Origin: Aphis gossypii | Lineage: Eukaryota > Arthropoda > Insecta > Hemiptera > Aphididae | Reading direction: 5' to 3' | Length of the DNA stretch: 64,000 nt | Assembly (NCBI RefSeq): GCF_020184175.1 | Contig: NC_065532.1 | Coordinates: 3,038,001 to 3,102,000 of the forward strand | In this document: one piece after another, positions 13,255 to 26,080 of the stretch | How positions within the stretch are numbered: position 1 is the stretch's first letter | Layout of the letters: each line of letters begins with the position of its first letter | Made by a program: the position numbers and the translations under genes | The notes under the pieces: model-generated | Told to the model about the DNA's origin: nothing | The model's input: only the letters and a program-made list of their open reading frames with translations | Database searches by the model: none

Positions 13255-16200
13255 TATGCATAAACGTTCTAAACTGAATAAAAAAATCTGTAAACTTTAT
13301 TAATTATTGGATGTTAAATATGTATCGATTTACGGACTACTCCATAAATCTATATATTATTTCAATAAATAGGTAATTCAAATCGTGATGTTTGTCCAAT
13401 ACTTCACATAAATATTAAAATATGGTTTTGTTATACATTTTTGGTGACATAGAATCGAGTTGTTTATGATTAGATCGTTACAAATCACACGAAAGTGTAA
13501 TGAGCACATTTGAATCATATTATTATAATTTTTTTTTTTGGTTTTTTTTTTTTTTGTGTTTTGCCGGAAATCCTGAACTGAAGTATTTAGTTTGTATTTT
13601 ACAACTCCCACGATACTACTAAAATATAGAGGTTGATCCCTTGCGTGTCCCTGGCTTTAATGTTAATCTACGATGCAAAGATAAATTCAATGTTGTATTT
13701 TTTATATTTTTTTTATCGTGTTGAATAAAAAATCCACGTGAAATTTTCCCCAGGGACTTTTTGACGAAAACAGTCATTCATTATTATTAAATTATATGTC
13801 ATGCATATACATTTTATAATATATTACCAGTACAATAAAATATTATGATGTAAACGCGTACAGTTTTGTCAATAAATACAAATCATGTTATTTTTTTTTC
13901 TATCGACTTTAAATTTCTTGTTTTATCGTATGAAGTCTACGAAGTATATCTAATAATAACATAAATGCTCTTAAGCTAAACACAATTACACTTGGCACGT
14001 TATCTAAATGTTCAGTAAATTCACATTTTATACTGTACAATAAAATATAAATATAATATAGTGGATAGAACAATAAATTCTATGTGGACACACGCTGAGT
14101 TTTCATGAGTCGTAAAAGTAGGTGTACACATAACATTCGTATAAAAATGATTTGCGTATTATAACTATTTTTATGTATATTTTTTTTTTTAAACAAAAGT
14201 ATAATTGTTAAATTAAGAAAAATAGATTGAAAGAGTAAAAAACATGATCCAATTTCATGTATATCTCATAATTACATTTTTAATGAATACCTAAAATAAT
14301 CATACACATATTATATACATATACGTACTAGTATATATGACGTGTATTATTTAACCATTTCTAGTTATCATATTAATATAGTGCTTCATATACTACCAGT
14401 GACTTATTTTTCAATAATTAATTTATATTTACTGCGAGGGTATCGATTATAGCGATTTCATAATAATCGAATGAAATAAAATACAATTTTTTTTTTTTTA
14501 TGGTTTATGACATTTACTTGTTTTATTGGTCCGTTCTCAATCCCGAACAGCAATATTGTAACATTACATTATATTGTTATTGAACTCTAAACGCATTGGA
14601 CCTTTTTGGCCTCAAAAGCAATCACAATTCAATACTGAATGACTATTTATTTTGTATGTTATCATATTATTATGAAAATCTATAGAATTATACGACTTCG
14701 TAAGTTTTAAATTGTTACATTTTAGATAGCATCAATTATACATTTTTGAACCATTTAATTTAAGTATATTCGTACAGATATACCAAGTAAAATTATTTTT
14801 GTACATTATTTTAAAACGAATAAACAACTTACAACTATCTAATACAGTAATACAAGAATCAATTGCTTCTATACACGGCATAATTTATTATTATAATATT
14901 CATGGTTAATCCTCAAAACATAAATAAATAAATTATAAAGCTAGTGGGTCAAGTTTGTGTATTACGTAATTGTTAACTAAACATTTTAAACTATTTTAAG
15001 CTCATTCACAAGTTGTATGTTAATATTTTACAGAAAATAAGGAATTTTAGTAGGTACTTGGCTTAAACAAAACTTCATATTATTAATTAAACTGAATGGT
15101 TAAAATGTTAATACAAGTATACACCGTACATGTACGTATGCAAATATTAATAGTTTTGAATTAAAAGTTTACTAATGCAAATAATACTAACAGCTTTTGA
15201 ATACCACATGGGTGTTAAACTACTATATTATTCGTATATGGGAGTTTTCATTTAAATTTTGTCAAATGATTTTTTTCTAATCAATAGCTAACTCATAAAT
15301 ATATATTATATTAAATGTCGTAAAATTCAATTGTAAAATTGATATTATTGTTTAACCAGTAAAAAAATTGACATCTCAAGCAAATTACTCGTTAGGAATA
15401 TAACTTGTTTAGGTATAAAAAATAAAAAAAAAATGATAACAATATCACAATAAAATATTTTTTAAATTAAATAATATGTGTGAAAGGGCGATAGTGGAAA
15501 ATGCACGGATGTGAGCAATTATTTAATGCGAATGCTTATTATTGTGTAAAATATTCTCGTAAGAATATAATATATTATACGTTTAATATCAAATCTTTTA
15601 TACTTAAAAAACTCGGGAATCCGCGCTAGCTTTAAACTTGAGTCAAGCGATTTATTACGATTGACTGATAATGTAAAATACAATTGAAATTGAATTTCTC
15701 TCATTATTTACATTATAATGCGGTATAATCGTATCGTAGTATTATTAATTATAACAATATAATATATACACTTTATTATATAAAGCATATTGTACGTATA
15801 TAAATATGTCTCAGAAAATAAATTATAAGTAGAATATATTAAAATTTAAATGAGCATATTTTTTACGAGATTAAGAATTTTAGTTTTGTTTAATTTCCAC
15901 ACCGCTTACTTTGTAAATAATTTATCAAACTAAGATAACGATGACCTATAATAAATCACGAATCATTGTGCATACCAATATGCAAACATAATCATCCGTA
16001 ACATACAATTCCTTTGTATTGCCAGCTTGGTAGTGTTGTCTCAGTATTTATTTGAACAGTTTTTTTTTTTTTTTTATTTGCATTATTCTATACTTTGTAT
16101 CGGTAAATTATAATTTATAACTTTTTAATAATTATTTGCATACACTTAAAAAATATATAATATTTCCTATTGCATTTTGCATTAGTTAAATTAGTTATAA

Positions 16201-18060
16201 GAGCTAGTGCACGCCACTGACAGCGTTTACCATAAACTTGCAATGTGCTTGCGTTAGTGGCTTTCAGAAAAAAAATATTTAAAAAAGGATGCTTTTAACT
16301 GTCAAACTTTCTGGAGAACAAATACCATGTTTCCTAATCGATAATATCAAATTTTTTCGTGCTTGAATTTTATATTAAGTGAAACAATTTAATAGGAACT
16401 CTTTGTCGACAATATTATACTCATGTACGTGCATTGCACGTGTCAATGTAATACCTAAGCGTTATCATCGTCATTTACATATTTCTGAATTAATATTTTT
16501 GATTTTCATAATTCTATCGTTGTAGTTTATTACATAACGTGTTTTCTAAATTAAAATTAATATAATATATTGATTATTTTTTCATGGTGTAGTATGATCT
16601 CGTTACGACACATTAATAATCTCAACCATACAGTCATAACTTTTCGGCAGGGCTTAACCATAGTAAAACTCGAAACTATTGAGTTTAAATCTATAAGTTT
16701 GAATAAATTTATTAATTATTAATGAATTATTTAAATTTTAAAGTATATACGGTACAGTTAGACAGAGGAGAACAATATAATAAAGGTATTATAAAAATAG
16801 TAAGTGGGTGCCTATGTTGTACGTACATTGTACGAGGACAATACTATACGAAGCATACAGTATACCTGTATAATACTAGGTTGTACATATTATTCAGGAA
16901 AACCCGGCTAATATGCATGATTAATACTCGACATTTTTTATTTTATAAAATCGTTTATTTAACATCGACCATAATACTAAGGCACTTTAATAAATTGAAA
17001 AAAAAATGAATTATCTTAAGTACTAAAACACTCAATGTAATATTTTCACTGTTATTTCTTTTCAAATTAAATATAACATATAAAGTCAGACTTGATAAAA
17101 TATTCTACAAATATGCATAGAAAAACTACATCAAAACTATGAAAGAACGAAACACAATATGCAAAACCAATGGTTTTTTTTTTTTTTTTTAATATAACAA
17201 TAAAACACATGAATACATTTTTATATTACGAATTTAATATTTTATTTATTCTGAAGAAATTTAATATTTTTTAAATAATCACACAGAACCTTTCCAATAT
17301 ATACAAATTAAATTTTCTTTCATTTTCAACACATAGAGCGAAAATATTGAATAAATAAAAGCATATTCTTTCAATCATATATAACGGTTAGTAATTTTTA
17401 AGTTAAAATATGTTCATTATATTTTTAAATCTATTTAAAATGTATTGCTTATTAGCATTATTGTTGAAAGTATTTAATTTGAATGTACACAAATAAATGG
17501 CTTCTGACGTCAAAATTATTTTTAATGTATTATATTAGTAAAATATTATAAGAAAAAAAATTTTTTCTTATGATAAAGGCTGATAATATTTAATGTGATA
17601 TTATGTATATTATTATAGCTTACACTACATTATTTTCTTCAACACTGATCCATATAATATATATTTTTATAAATTATGTTCAAATGTGTTATGAATTATT
17701 GTTGTAAAACTGTTTGTTGTGAATTCCTTTTCAATTCAAAAAATTGTTTTAATTTTATCATAGTATAACATTTATAACGAGTTTTTTTATATATTTACCA
17801 ATAACAATTTTACTCTACAACTAGTTATATTAACAATGAAATCTACAACATATATGCCTAATATAACCATAATCTAAAGTAAACATTTTAATATACACTT
17901 CATCACAAACATTTTTTCTTTTTTACAAATATTTTTAAAATAAATCATACATACTAATATCATTTTTATAAGAAAAAAATAAGTTTTATAATACTCTATG
18001 TTTGTACAAGATGAACTTTAATGAGATTTATTTTTTTTTCCATAATACACAAATGGCATC
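13255..18060. other. AT-rich noncoding stretch, no gene recognised
   Basis: AT-rich DNA with several long poly-T tracts (about 13530-13555, 14480, 16062-16075 and 17165-17190). The 95-codon frame at 16722-17009 is the longest here; its composition follows the background and it has no motif. A perfect 8-bp inverted pair GTCCCTGG (13647-13654) / CCAGGGAC (13750-13757) exists without flanking duplications. Confidence 0.65.
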
Positions 18061-18100
18061 AAATATTGAAAGGTGGTCATTCTTCTGATTCCGACAATCC

Positions 18101-18142
18101 TATTTAAGTTTGGTTTCAAAACAACGATAAATCATTTCAGTC
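18101..18142 (+). promoter_or_regulatory. Candidate core promoter: TATA-like box and initiator
   Basis: A TATTTAAG box at 18101-18108 is followed by TCAGTC at 18137-18142, which matches the arthropod initiator TCAGT. A second TCAGTT lies at 18164-18169. The box-to-initiator distance (38 bases to the A of the first initiator) is a little longer than the usual 30 or so. The local composition is less AT-rich than the surroundings. The short exon just downstream supports a real promoter. Confidence 0.4.
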
Positions 18143-18202
18143 GGAAAGGACTCTTTCCAGAGTTCAGTTCACTCATCAGAGTTCCTACCACGTTTTAATG
18201 AT
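18139..18202 (+). CDS. Candidate short first exon: 5' UTR plus start codon, then splice donor
   Basis: If transcription starts at the initiator A (18139), the exon would hold about 59 bases of C/A-rich 5' UTR, an ATG at 18198-18200 and two more coding bases. It then meets a strong donor, GTGAGT, at 18203-18208. A first exon carrying only the start of a signal peptide is the usual layout of insect cuticular protein genes and some other secreted-protein genes. That family link is inference; nothing of the mature protein is visible. The two nearest acceptors (about 18454 and 18512) would run into stops after a few codons, so the second exon must lie further away or this is not a gene. Confidence 0.3.
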
Positions 18203-18700
18203 GTGAGTAATTGCTTTTAAAAATAAATTTAAAATACGCGAGATGTTTTACTATAGTTTCAAGATGTCTTAAAAAAATATATAATATATTAGGTCGATGT
18301 TTTCAAAATCATTTAAATATCTGCACGGATAATTAAAAATTATATATACATTTTATATTATATATCTAATTATTTAATTCCATCATTATTCTAATATTTA
18401 AATGCTTATACATAAATGCATAAACTATAAATATATACTTTTTTTTTATTTTAGTAATTGTTGTTGAAATCATGAGATTTGTGTCGTCTCTTCTACGTTT
18501 AATTGTTGCAGATTAGTAATAATAATGAAAACTTGACAGGTAATAAGATGGTATCAATTCACTAAATAGCGCAACATTTATTTTGTTATAAAATAACTGT
18601 GTTTGGCGAAAATTGTTTAGAATATTTAAAAAAAAGTCTCGTTAAGTATCGCGCCAGTGTTAAATGTAAAATTTTAAAGTTTTTGTCAAACTAATTAATT
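18203..18700. other. Possible first intron, AT-rich
   Basis: AT-rich sequence after the candidate donor, with polypyrimidine tracts and AG dinucleotides near 18454 and 18512 and a CAG/GTAATA-like donor near 18540. Joining the candidate start codon to either acceptor gives a frame closed within about ten codons. No coding exon can be supported. Confidence 0.3.
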
Positions 18701-19520
18701 GAACCATCGGTTTTGTAAACACGGGTCAAAATGGGTTTCGGTCACGAAAGAAAATTAAAAAATAAATAAATAAAATACTCATGACGAATCGAGAAGAATT
18801 TCCAAAGAAAATGGAATATTGGCATTTTTCGTTTTCATAACACGTTATAAAATATAGCGCGCACTTCGTATCTTATCACATCATAATCGCTGATCGTTAT
18901 ACGCAACATTCTGAACTTTACACATTGTTCTCCGACCGAGTAGATTAACCGCTCAAACTACTGTTGAAGTACTTGTGCATTCTTATCGGGCTAGATCATT
19001 GCGACCTAAAGCTGAAATATATTATGTTCTGTATGGTAACCGGGTGCATTAAAACTATATTCATCGTCGACCCGGCTAATGACTGTTGAGAAAAGTGTAT
19101 ATTCATAATCATCTATAATAATAATAACAATAATGCTACATGTAAAGGAGATCCTATAGCGCCGATAACACGTTTCTCCGCATAACAATCGGCACGGCGT
19201 GTTAAGTCTGTCATTTTTCTCTTCTTCACGCGTAAAATCGTCATTATTCGTATTCGTTTTGACGTGACGAAATGAAGTATATTCGGCTTAAACAATACAA
19301 AACTATATATTGCCCGGCGTGATATTTCATTAAGGGTATAACTTATAACTTACAATACATGGACTACAACTGCTATAATAGCAGTTGTACTACTATACCC
19401 ATTTGCTGAGGCATTAAGAGGATGGCACCCGCGTGTATTGTCTTAGGCACTTACAACACAGTAAATATGCGTTCAAAATGACCGGTTTCGGGTCCGTTGT
19501 TTTATTTAGTATTACAGTCG
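18700..19520. other. GC- and CpG-shifted island
   Basis: Less AT-rich than the flanks, with frequent CpG (for example around 18840-18960 and 19140-19320). Two short overlapping minus-strand frames (19006-19188 and 19113-19295) are open but have no recognisable motif. A perfect 11-bp palindrome pair lies at 19365-19389. Regulatory DNA is the simplest reading. Confidence 0.4.
19365..19389. repeat. Perfect short palindrome with two E-box cores
   Basis: TACAACTGCTA at 19365-19375 and its exact reverse complement at 19379-19389 are separated by three bases. Each arm holds a CANNTG E-box core (CAACTG or CAGTTG). It could form a hairpin in RNA or bind a dimeric bHLH factor. A stem of 11 bp is too short for a microRNA precursor. 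Confidence 0.5.
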
Positions 19521-21059
19521 ATCTATTATTTCAAACTCGGAAATAAAAACTTTATCTGCGCTGATATCTCTTGTTGGTTCTTTATGATATTACATTTTTG
19601 AGCGAATAAGTATTTAAGTATATATAGAAAAAAATTAAAACTAAAATTCCGTAAATATTTAACGTGTGACAGCAAATGATTTTATTACCTTTAAGTCAAA
19701 TCATTGGCCAATTCACTACAATATTTAAGTTAACGACCTAAAATATGAAGTATACAAAAGTATAAACATCTACTATCTAGGGATGTATTTTAAGTTTGAC
19801 CGGAGGTGGATTTAGTTTTTTAGTAAAACTTTCCATATGGAAGACCCCTATAAACAATCCACCCCCCACATTAATGAACTTCTTAAAACTTTTTTTTTAA
19901 CTTAAAGAATTATTTTTTTTATTTTATGTAGTAATGTTTTACAATATATTCGTTGAACCGAGACCCAAATCATAACAAAGGGATTTTATTACAATACTTT
20001 TCGATCATTTTCTAATACTGTAACGTTAGTCACAACAAAGTATTATATTTAACAGCGAGGATAATATCACAATAGACCTACTTAATTTTGTTTTTATAAA
20101 AAAAAATTTTTTTACATCAGAACATATTTTAAACTTAAATCAAAATTTCACTTAGCCCTTTTTGATAACATAATGAACGATTACAGGGAAAAATCCAATT
20201 TTTCGTATTTTTCCAAAATTTAAATCGTAATGACAATTTATAATACATTACACTTTGTAATATATTATTTCGTCTGTACGTGAGTTAAATTGCATTAACA
20301 TATAATATGTCGTGACGTATGTAGACTAATATTATGTTGTTAAACATGTCGATATACGTTAAACGTTTAGTACGTACAATAATGGACAATGCCATCAGCG
20401 TGTAACGACGGCACGATAAATCTATCGTATGTGTGAACCCATTTATTTATTTATATAAATATTGCCAGAAGTTCATAATGGTATGTTGTTTTAATCTTTT
20501 CAAACGTTATACTTTTTATTATCCTTTCATTTAACTAAAAATCACTATTTTTACGATACTATAATTATAAATTACAAAAGTAACATGTAATAAATAATAA
20601 TTATTGTAATAATATTGCACTGCAGATATCAAAAAGACTATTCCTTAATTTCATTATAAGTAGATTATTCATTAAATAAATAACATAAATATAGTACTTA
20701 TTCAAGACGTACCTAAAAACATTTGAAAAACATAAAATTTAAAATTATATAAAATCACATTTGTAGTATCAGAGACAAAATATTAATTTGATTCTGCTGT
20801 GTTACATTGAATTGTGTAAAATTCTTAATAACTAATAATTGCACGATCTAGTGCTACATACTGTTAGTTATTAAAGTGTGTTTGAAATAAATTAATAACA
20901 GAATAAAAAGAAAAACGATATTAGGTAAACATTTAAAAGACATTCATATGCAGGTACTATAATATTGCTGCCTTGCTTTTGGATGATAAATACATTTGCG
21001 AACAAAGGTACTAATATAATATAAATTGAAAATTATAATGCATTATTTTGTACGTGTGC
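19521..21059. other. AT-rich noncoding stretch
   Basis: AT-rich background. A shared GGTGGATT block in inverted orientation near 19806 and 19855, with a C-rich stretch, might be the edge of a small repeat. No flanking duplication supports this. No gene is recognised. Confidence 0.6.
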
Positions 21060-22330
21060 ATTGTTTATTATAATTATATACTATCTGACGCTACGTTGAT
21101 TGGTGCCAAAACGATTTTCGAATCGGGAGGTAATAATAATTAGACATTATTGTTTTATATCTTGTCCATTGTAGATCGTGCGTCCGTCCTAAATCACCAA
21201 ACCGTACCGAACAGTTTTTATTATTATTTTTTTTTTTTTTTTATCCCGAAATTGGTTAGAGCCGACAGAATTGGAAGCGTCTGCTTTTAAACGTTCCTCG
21301 CATCTGCCTCTTCGCGTACCGTATAATAGTAATAATAACAATAATAATAACAATAATAATAATACCCTCATCGCCCTTTTTCCGGGCAACGCTTATATTT
21401 TATATAACATTATAATATACGCGCATACAACACACGCGCGTCGCGCCTTCTGTATCAGGTAACTGTTTAAAAACCGTAAATGTAGCCAGAGGTGGTGGCG
21501 TCTGATGCATTTATATTGCGCCGTTTAAAAGGTAATTTTCCCGCGAGGCACTCGGCGTAAATCAAATTTACAACGGTATAGTCGCTGCCGCCACCGTCGT
21601 CGAAACTCTGCTCGCCTTTTTATTTTTACCCTAAAAGGCCTAATGTCGTTTACATCGTATGTGTGTTGTGCGTCTCTTACATTTTTGACACGCTACACAC
21701 ATGCTGTCCGATATAACAAAACGTCAGGTATGTATTTCACCGGTAGCGTTCGGCTTCAAACGGTCCTTGACACAATGTGATGTATATATATATACAATAG
21801 AAAATGTATTTTTATCACGTGAACATATTATATTATAAGGTGTAATGGCACTTTCGTATCCGGTTCATTTCCCGTATTCGTCGATTCGTTTAGTTTTATC
21901 GTAATGTAGAATTTGTCACGCGCAACACGGCGAAACCCCGGTGAGACTACTCGACATAACATTATTATCCTGATCGTGTTTTTGTCGTCAGTGGCGGTTT
22001 GCATTTGCCGATGACCGAAGAGGCATATCTTTTGCAATCGATTGTTTCTAATAGTTGACTTTTCTCAGTTTTGTTACGAGTCGTCTAAAATCGATCCGAA
22101 TCGAAATACGTAAGAGTATACGTTTTGATTAGTACTTATAATATCGACAAACGGTTTGTTCTATAACCGACGGACGATTATCGCACATGAATCGAAGCTT
22201 TTTGCGTTATCGCACAACTTAATGTCAAGATTTTACAGCACACGATTATTATTACTGGGGCAATTGTTTCCCAATTGTAAGGCATAGAGGGGGGGGGGGC
22301 TGGTATAATAAGTGCACAGTGCGCATTTAT
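21060..22330. other. CpG-containing GC-shifted island
   Basis: CpG is frequent from about 21430 to 22110, in contrast to the surrounding AT-rich DNA. An AAT/AAC microsatellite lies at 21330-21363 and an 11-base G run at 22289-22299. Small open frames occur on both strands (21271-21462 plus, 21189-21389 minus, 21828-22037 minus). The first two are partly translated microsatellite, giving runs of Asn or Leu, and none has a domain. I read this as candidate promoter, 5' UTR or enhancer DNA. Confidence 0.45.
21330..21363. repeat. AAT/AAC trinucleotide microsatellite
   Basis: Imperfect tandem AAT repeat interrupted by AAC units. It produces the poly-Asn (plus) and poly-Leu (minus) runs in the short frames overlapping it, which argues that those frames are not genes. 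Confidence 0.9.
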
Positions 22331-24192
22331 TATATGTCTGCGAGTTACAACAACGTATTAAAATATTCTATACATATATGTATTTGCTCGAGTTGCACAA
22401 TATTTTAGACAATAAACTTCAGTTTTCTTGGCTATTCGATATAAAAAATATAATTATGGTCACATCAAGATGTTCTCTCGTTAATCGTTAAAACAAAGTG
22501 TTGTTTTTTGTTTTAACTTAACTGCTAGCGTTTGATATAGATTTTTACAAACGAATTATCTGTATACATTATAAATATAAATAACAAATAAATTTAATGG
22601 ATCAATACATTTATTATCTTAATACGTTTTTATACAATTTACCAATCGGTATTTGATTATTTTATTTTTTAATTTATGATTGTTCGTTCGAATCACTGAA
22701 TTTAAATTATAACCCGTATAAGTATGATGTATATATTTTTTCTTTATAGTTAGATAAATTTACTAATTAGCTAATAATAAACGATTTATTAACAACAATT
22801 TAATATGTTTTTTTTTATGATTTTCTATATTATATTGTTTTAAACTATTGTATATGAATCGTAAAGCATTACATAATTGTTAAAGATAAACGTGTTGATT
22901 GGTTTTCAAATGCATTTATTGACTATATACTAAAAATATTAAGCAGTCAAAAAAAATGATAACTATAAAATTTATAACACAGCCAAAATACCTAACTTAC
23001 TTTTTTGAACGATAAATTGTGTTCTCTTATCATGAAAAATTATCATAATAATTAATCGTTTTGTTACAATATGAATATTTAAAAAAGTATACAGTACATT
23101 CAATATACTTCATAAATTGTACATGATTTTAACAGTTCTTTACCAGCCTTTGAATACCATCTAATCATTAAATATAATATCTAAACCCATTTAATCATTA
23201 AAAATTAAAATTGAAAAATGTGAAATTTATTGACTAAACACAACAAATAGATTTTTTTTATTAAAAAATTATTTATAGATCATTTCACTCGAAAATCGAA
23301 AATCAACAGTGAGCTATTCTTAAATTAAAAACTGAGACTTGATATAAATATGTGTAATAGAAATTTGTTATTTTTTTTTTGTATTCTCAAGTAGGTTTTT
23401 ACATATTATTGTTATACCGAAACTACACAGTCTAAAATATGTGTTAGTATAATGTTAAAATTATTATATAACCTTTGTTTGATTAATATAAAGAATTCAA
23501 TTATGTTGATATAATTGTTTGGGTTTAGACCTAGACTTTTTAACTTTTTCAATCAGATGACTTATGTTAAGTTCCTTTTTTTACATAATTTTATAATATT
23601 AATTTATGTACAATTTCACAATTCCAGTATTATTCAAAAAATATGAGTTAACTAAAATAGCAAATAAAATTAGTTTCCATTATTGGGAATTTAAAAAGTG
23701 CAAGTATCCTCCTAATGATTTTTTTTTTTTTTTTAATGCTTCGATTGTAAATTAATATATTAGATTGTGATAAATTATTTATGCTTTTTGAGAAACGAAA
23801 TAAATTTGCTTTTAATTAAGTTAAAATATTTGATTTGGGTTGTGATTCAATTAAATATAAATAAATGTAGTCGATTTATGCAAATCACACACACATACTG
23901 TACTGCATAAACCACACTACCACACTATTTAGATTATTCTGAAGAAATTATTAACATAAAAGCTTTTTTTTCCTTGCTATAATTTATATTAATTCACACA
24001 TTAACTTAATCGTTGCATGTATGGTAAATTATAGTATTATTCATAATTTTATACGATTATAATAACACCATTATAATAAAGATAATTAAATAATTTCACA
24101 GTTATATTTTTTTACCTTATTTTATCCTGAAAACTAAGTAAAATTAATTAACTGAAATAGGTTTTTAATATTTGCAGTAAAATAATACTATA
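22331..24192. other. AT-rich noncoding stretch
   Basis: AT-rich background without a supported gene. A segment at 22645-22726 resembles 28580-28656 and may be a diverged copy of the same sequence. A perfect B-box-like GTTCGAATC occurs near 22686, but no tRNA fold surrounds it. Confidence 0.6.
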
Positions 24193-24566
24193 CAGGGTGT
24201 CCCGTGAGGATTTACCCATTGCGATATCTCGTTATCTGTATTTGTTACCACTATGGTATTAAATAATTCACTGTTTTTCTAGAAACTAGAAAAAATATTA
24301 AAAATCAGGAAATTAATGAAATCAAAATGTTGAAACGTCAATATTTTCAGAAAAATTAACTCTACAAAATGGCTATCTTCGATTTTTTTGAAAATAATTA
24401 AATAAAAAAATATATTTTTTAACTTTTTTACCAAAACATTAAAATAAATTAAAACATAAAATATTTGTAGTTCTTATTCCTGTGAGTCTTATTAAAAAAT
24501 CAGAATTATGATATGTCTATTATTTCAGGAGATATCGCAATGGGTAAATCCTCACGGGACACCCTG
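24193..24566. mobile_element. TA-flanked MITE with perfect 38-bp terminal inverted repeats
   Basis: Positions 24193-24230 and 24529-24566 are exact reverse complements over 38 bases, starting CAGGGTGTCCCGTGAGG. Both ends are bordered by TATA, consistent with a TA target duplication, so a Tc1/mariner-superfamily origin is the best inference. The 298-bp interior is AT-rich and has no open frame, so the 374-bp element is non-autonomous. Perfect repeats suggest recent insertion compared with the other elements here. Confidence 0.85.
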
Positions 24567-25659
24567 TATATATTCAAACATGATTTTTTTTTTTTTTTTA
24601 AGGTACATTGACAAGTAAAACTTATGATTAATAATACGTAACGAATATTAATGATAAAATAATGTTAGATTATTAAATATTTTTATATTAAGTTCTCTGT
24701 AATAAGAATCTAATTAAAGTAAAGTTTTAACTATATTAATATTTTTTTTTTCATACTAATATATTATGATTTTTGAAAGTTAATTATAATTTTTATTTAC
24801 TCTATAGTTATTCTCATAATATTGTAATAGTAGAATAAATATGTTATAAATTTACATAGAATTAAGCAAAATGTCTTCTTAGCTTGCCACGTGTCTTTGA
24901 AGATTCTGTTTTAGTCCAATATAAGACGAGTAATTTCGATTTGAATCAAAATCTATTTATAATATAATATCAACCATGCATGCACTTTAGCTTTTATGAA
25001 AATAACAAAATGATTGATGATATACTTTACAGAGATTTAAATACAAATGTTTTAAATTCAATTAAAACTTGAACTAATTTTCAATAATTTTGACTAAAGT
25101 GTAAAATAAAACTGGTGTTTAAATTTTGTATAACGGTGCCATATTCAAATTTCAAATTAAATTCTCTAGTTTTATAATAAACGAGTAACGTAATATAATT
25201 TTACTTGTTCATATCGGTAAACATTTAATGCAGTTATTCGTTATTCACAATTGACCCAAATACTTTGTTAACAAGATGTTACATGATACTAGGTAAAACT
25301 ATCTAAGTGTAGCTCTCATTTTGTAGTCCGGTTGTACAGCACACCAATTTTAAAACTATCTTAACCAACCAAATTTCAACCACTAGAAGTATTCAATTAA
25401 TTAGCTTACAAACAAGTATTAATGCTCTTGAAATTCTTCTACTTAGTCTATTCATAAAAGTTTACATGTGTCCACACAAAAAAATTAGTCCATTATCGTT
25501 GCAAATTATATTTATTTCACAGTGCAGTTTCAAATAATAAAAACACTCCTGCATTAAATTACTATGCAGTATACAATTATAGATTTCAAATATATATATA
25601 TTTAAATAACTATAACAAAAAAAAACATTTTATTGACGTACCCATATAATTTGAATACT
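24567..25659. other. AT-rich noncoding stretch
   Basis: AT-rich DNA with a poly-T tract just right of the MITE (about 24585-24599). No gene, RNA or paired repeat was recognised. Confidence 0.6.
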
Positions 25660-26080
25660 TATATTTTTTATGAAATATGGACTGTACCCTTCAACTATAG
25701 TGAAGTTTAATGTAAACAAAATACAAACTTTTCAAAATTTAGCATTACATAAATTACTAAAATCCCCCCCCCCACATGGCTCTAACTATACTGTTCATTT
25801 AAATCTCAAAATTCCTTTAGTGTACGATGAAGCTAAATCATATTACAAACATTTCCGCATTCGCTTACTATCTCATCTCAATCCGCTCGCTAGAAATCTT
25901 TCTACTCCAAAAAATACCGGTAACTCTCCAAGAAGGATAAAACGAAAATGGTGTCGTGACCTGCTTATAATTTAAAATACATTAAATAAAAAAAAAAAAC
26001 TTCAAAAGAAAGTGTCACTAATGGATGGTTGCTTTCCTCAAAAACCCATGTGATACGAATACGTACGAATAATTGCAAAC
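25660..26080 (+). mobile_element. 5'-truncated Jockey-type retrotransposon: C-terminus of ORF2
   Basis: The frame open at 25670-25975 matches the segment after the reverse transcriptase in Jockey-clade ORF2 proteins. It has a KIQTFQN block, an LH/LKIP-like block (HLNLKIPLV), YYKHFRIRLLSHLNPLARNL and a terminal RRIKRKWCRDLL before the TAA. In intact relatives the part just upstream reads IWTYGIQLWG; here only a disrupted trace (about 25676-25710) remains. The expected polymerase domain is absent, as in 5'-truncated insertions. An A-rich tract follows at 25985-26000, and a possible 3' UTR continues to about 26080. A 10-base C run (25764-25773) does not break the frame. Confidence 0.8.

Noticed and set aside
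13647..13757. GTCCCTGG and CCAGGGAC as possible element ends
   Set aside because: Only 8 bp match and no flanking duplication.
16722..17009. 95-codon open frame
   Set aside because: Background composition, no domain, no splice or promoter support.
22682..22695. GTTCGAATC, a perfect tRNA B-box
   Set aside because: No A box at the right distance and no cloverleaf pairing on either strand.
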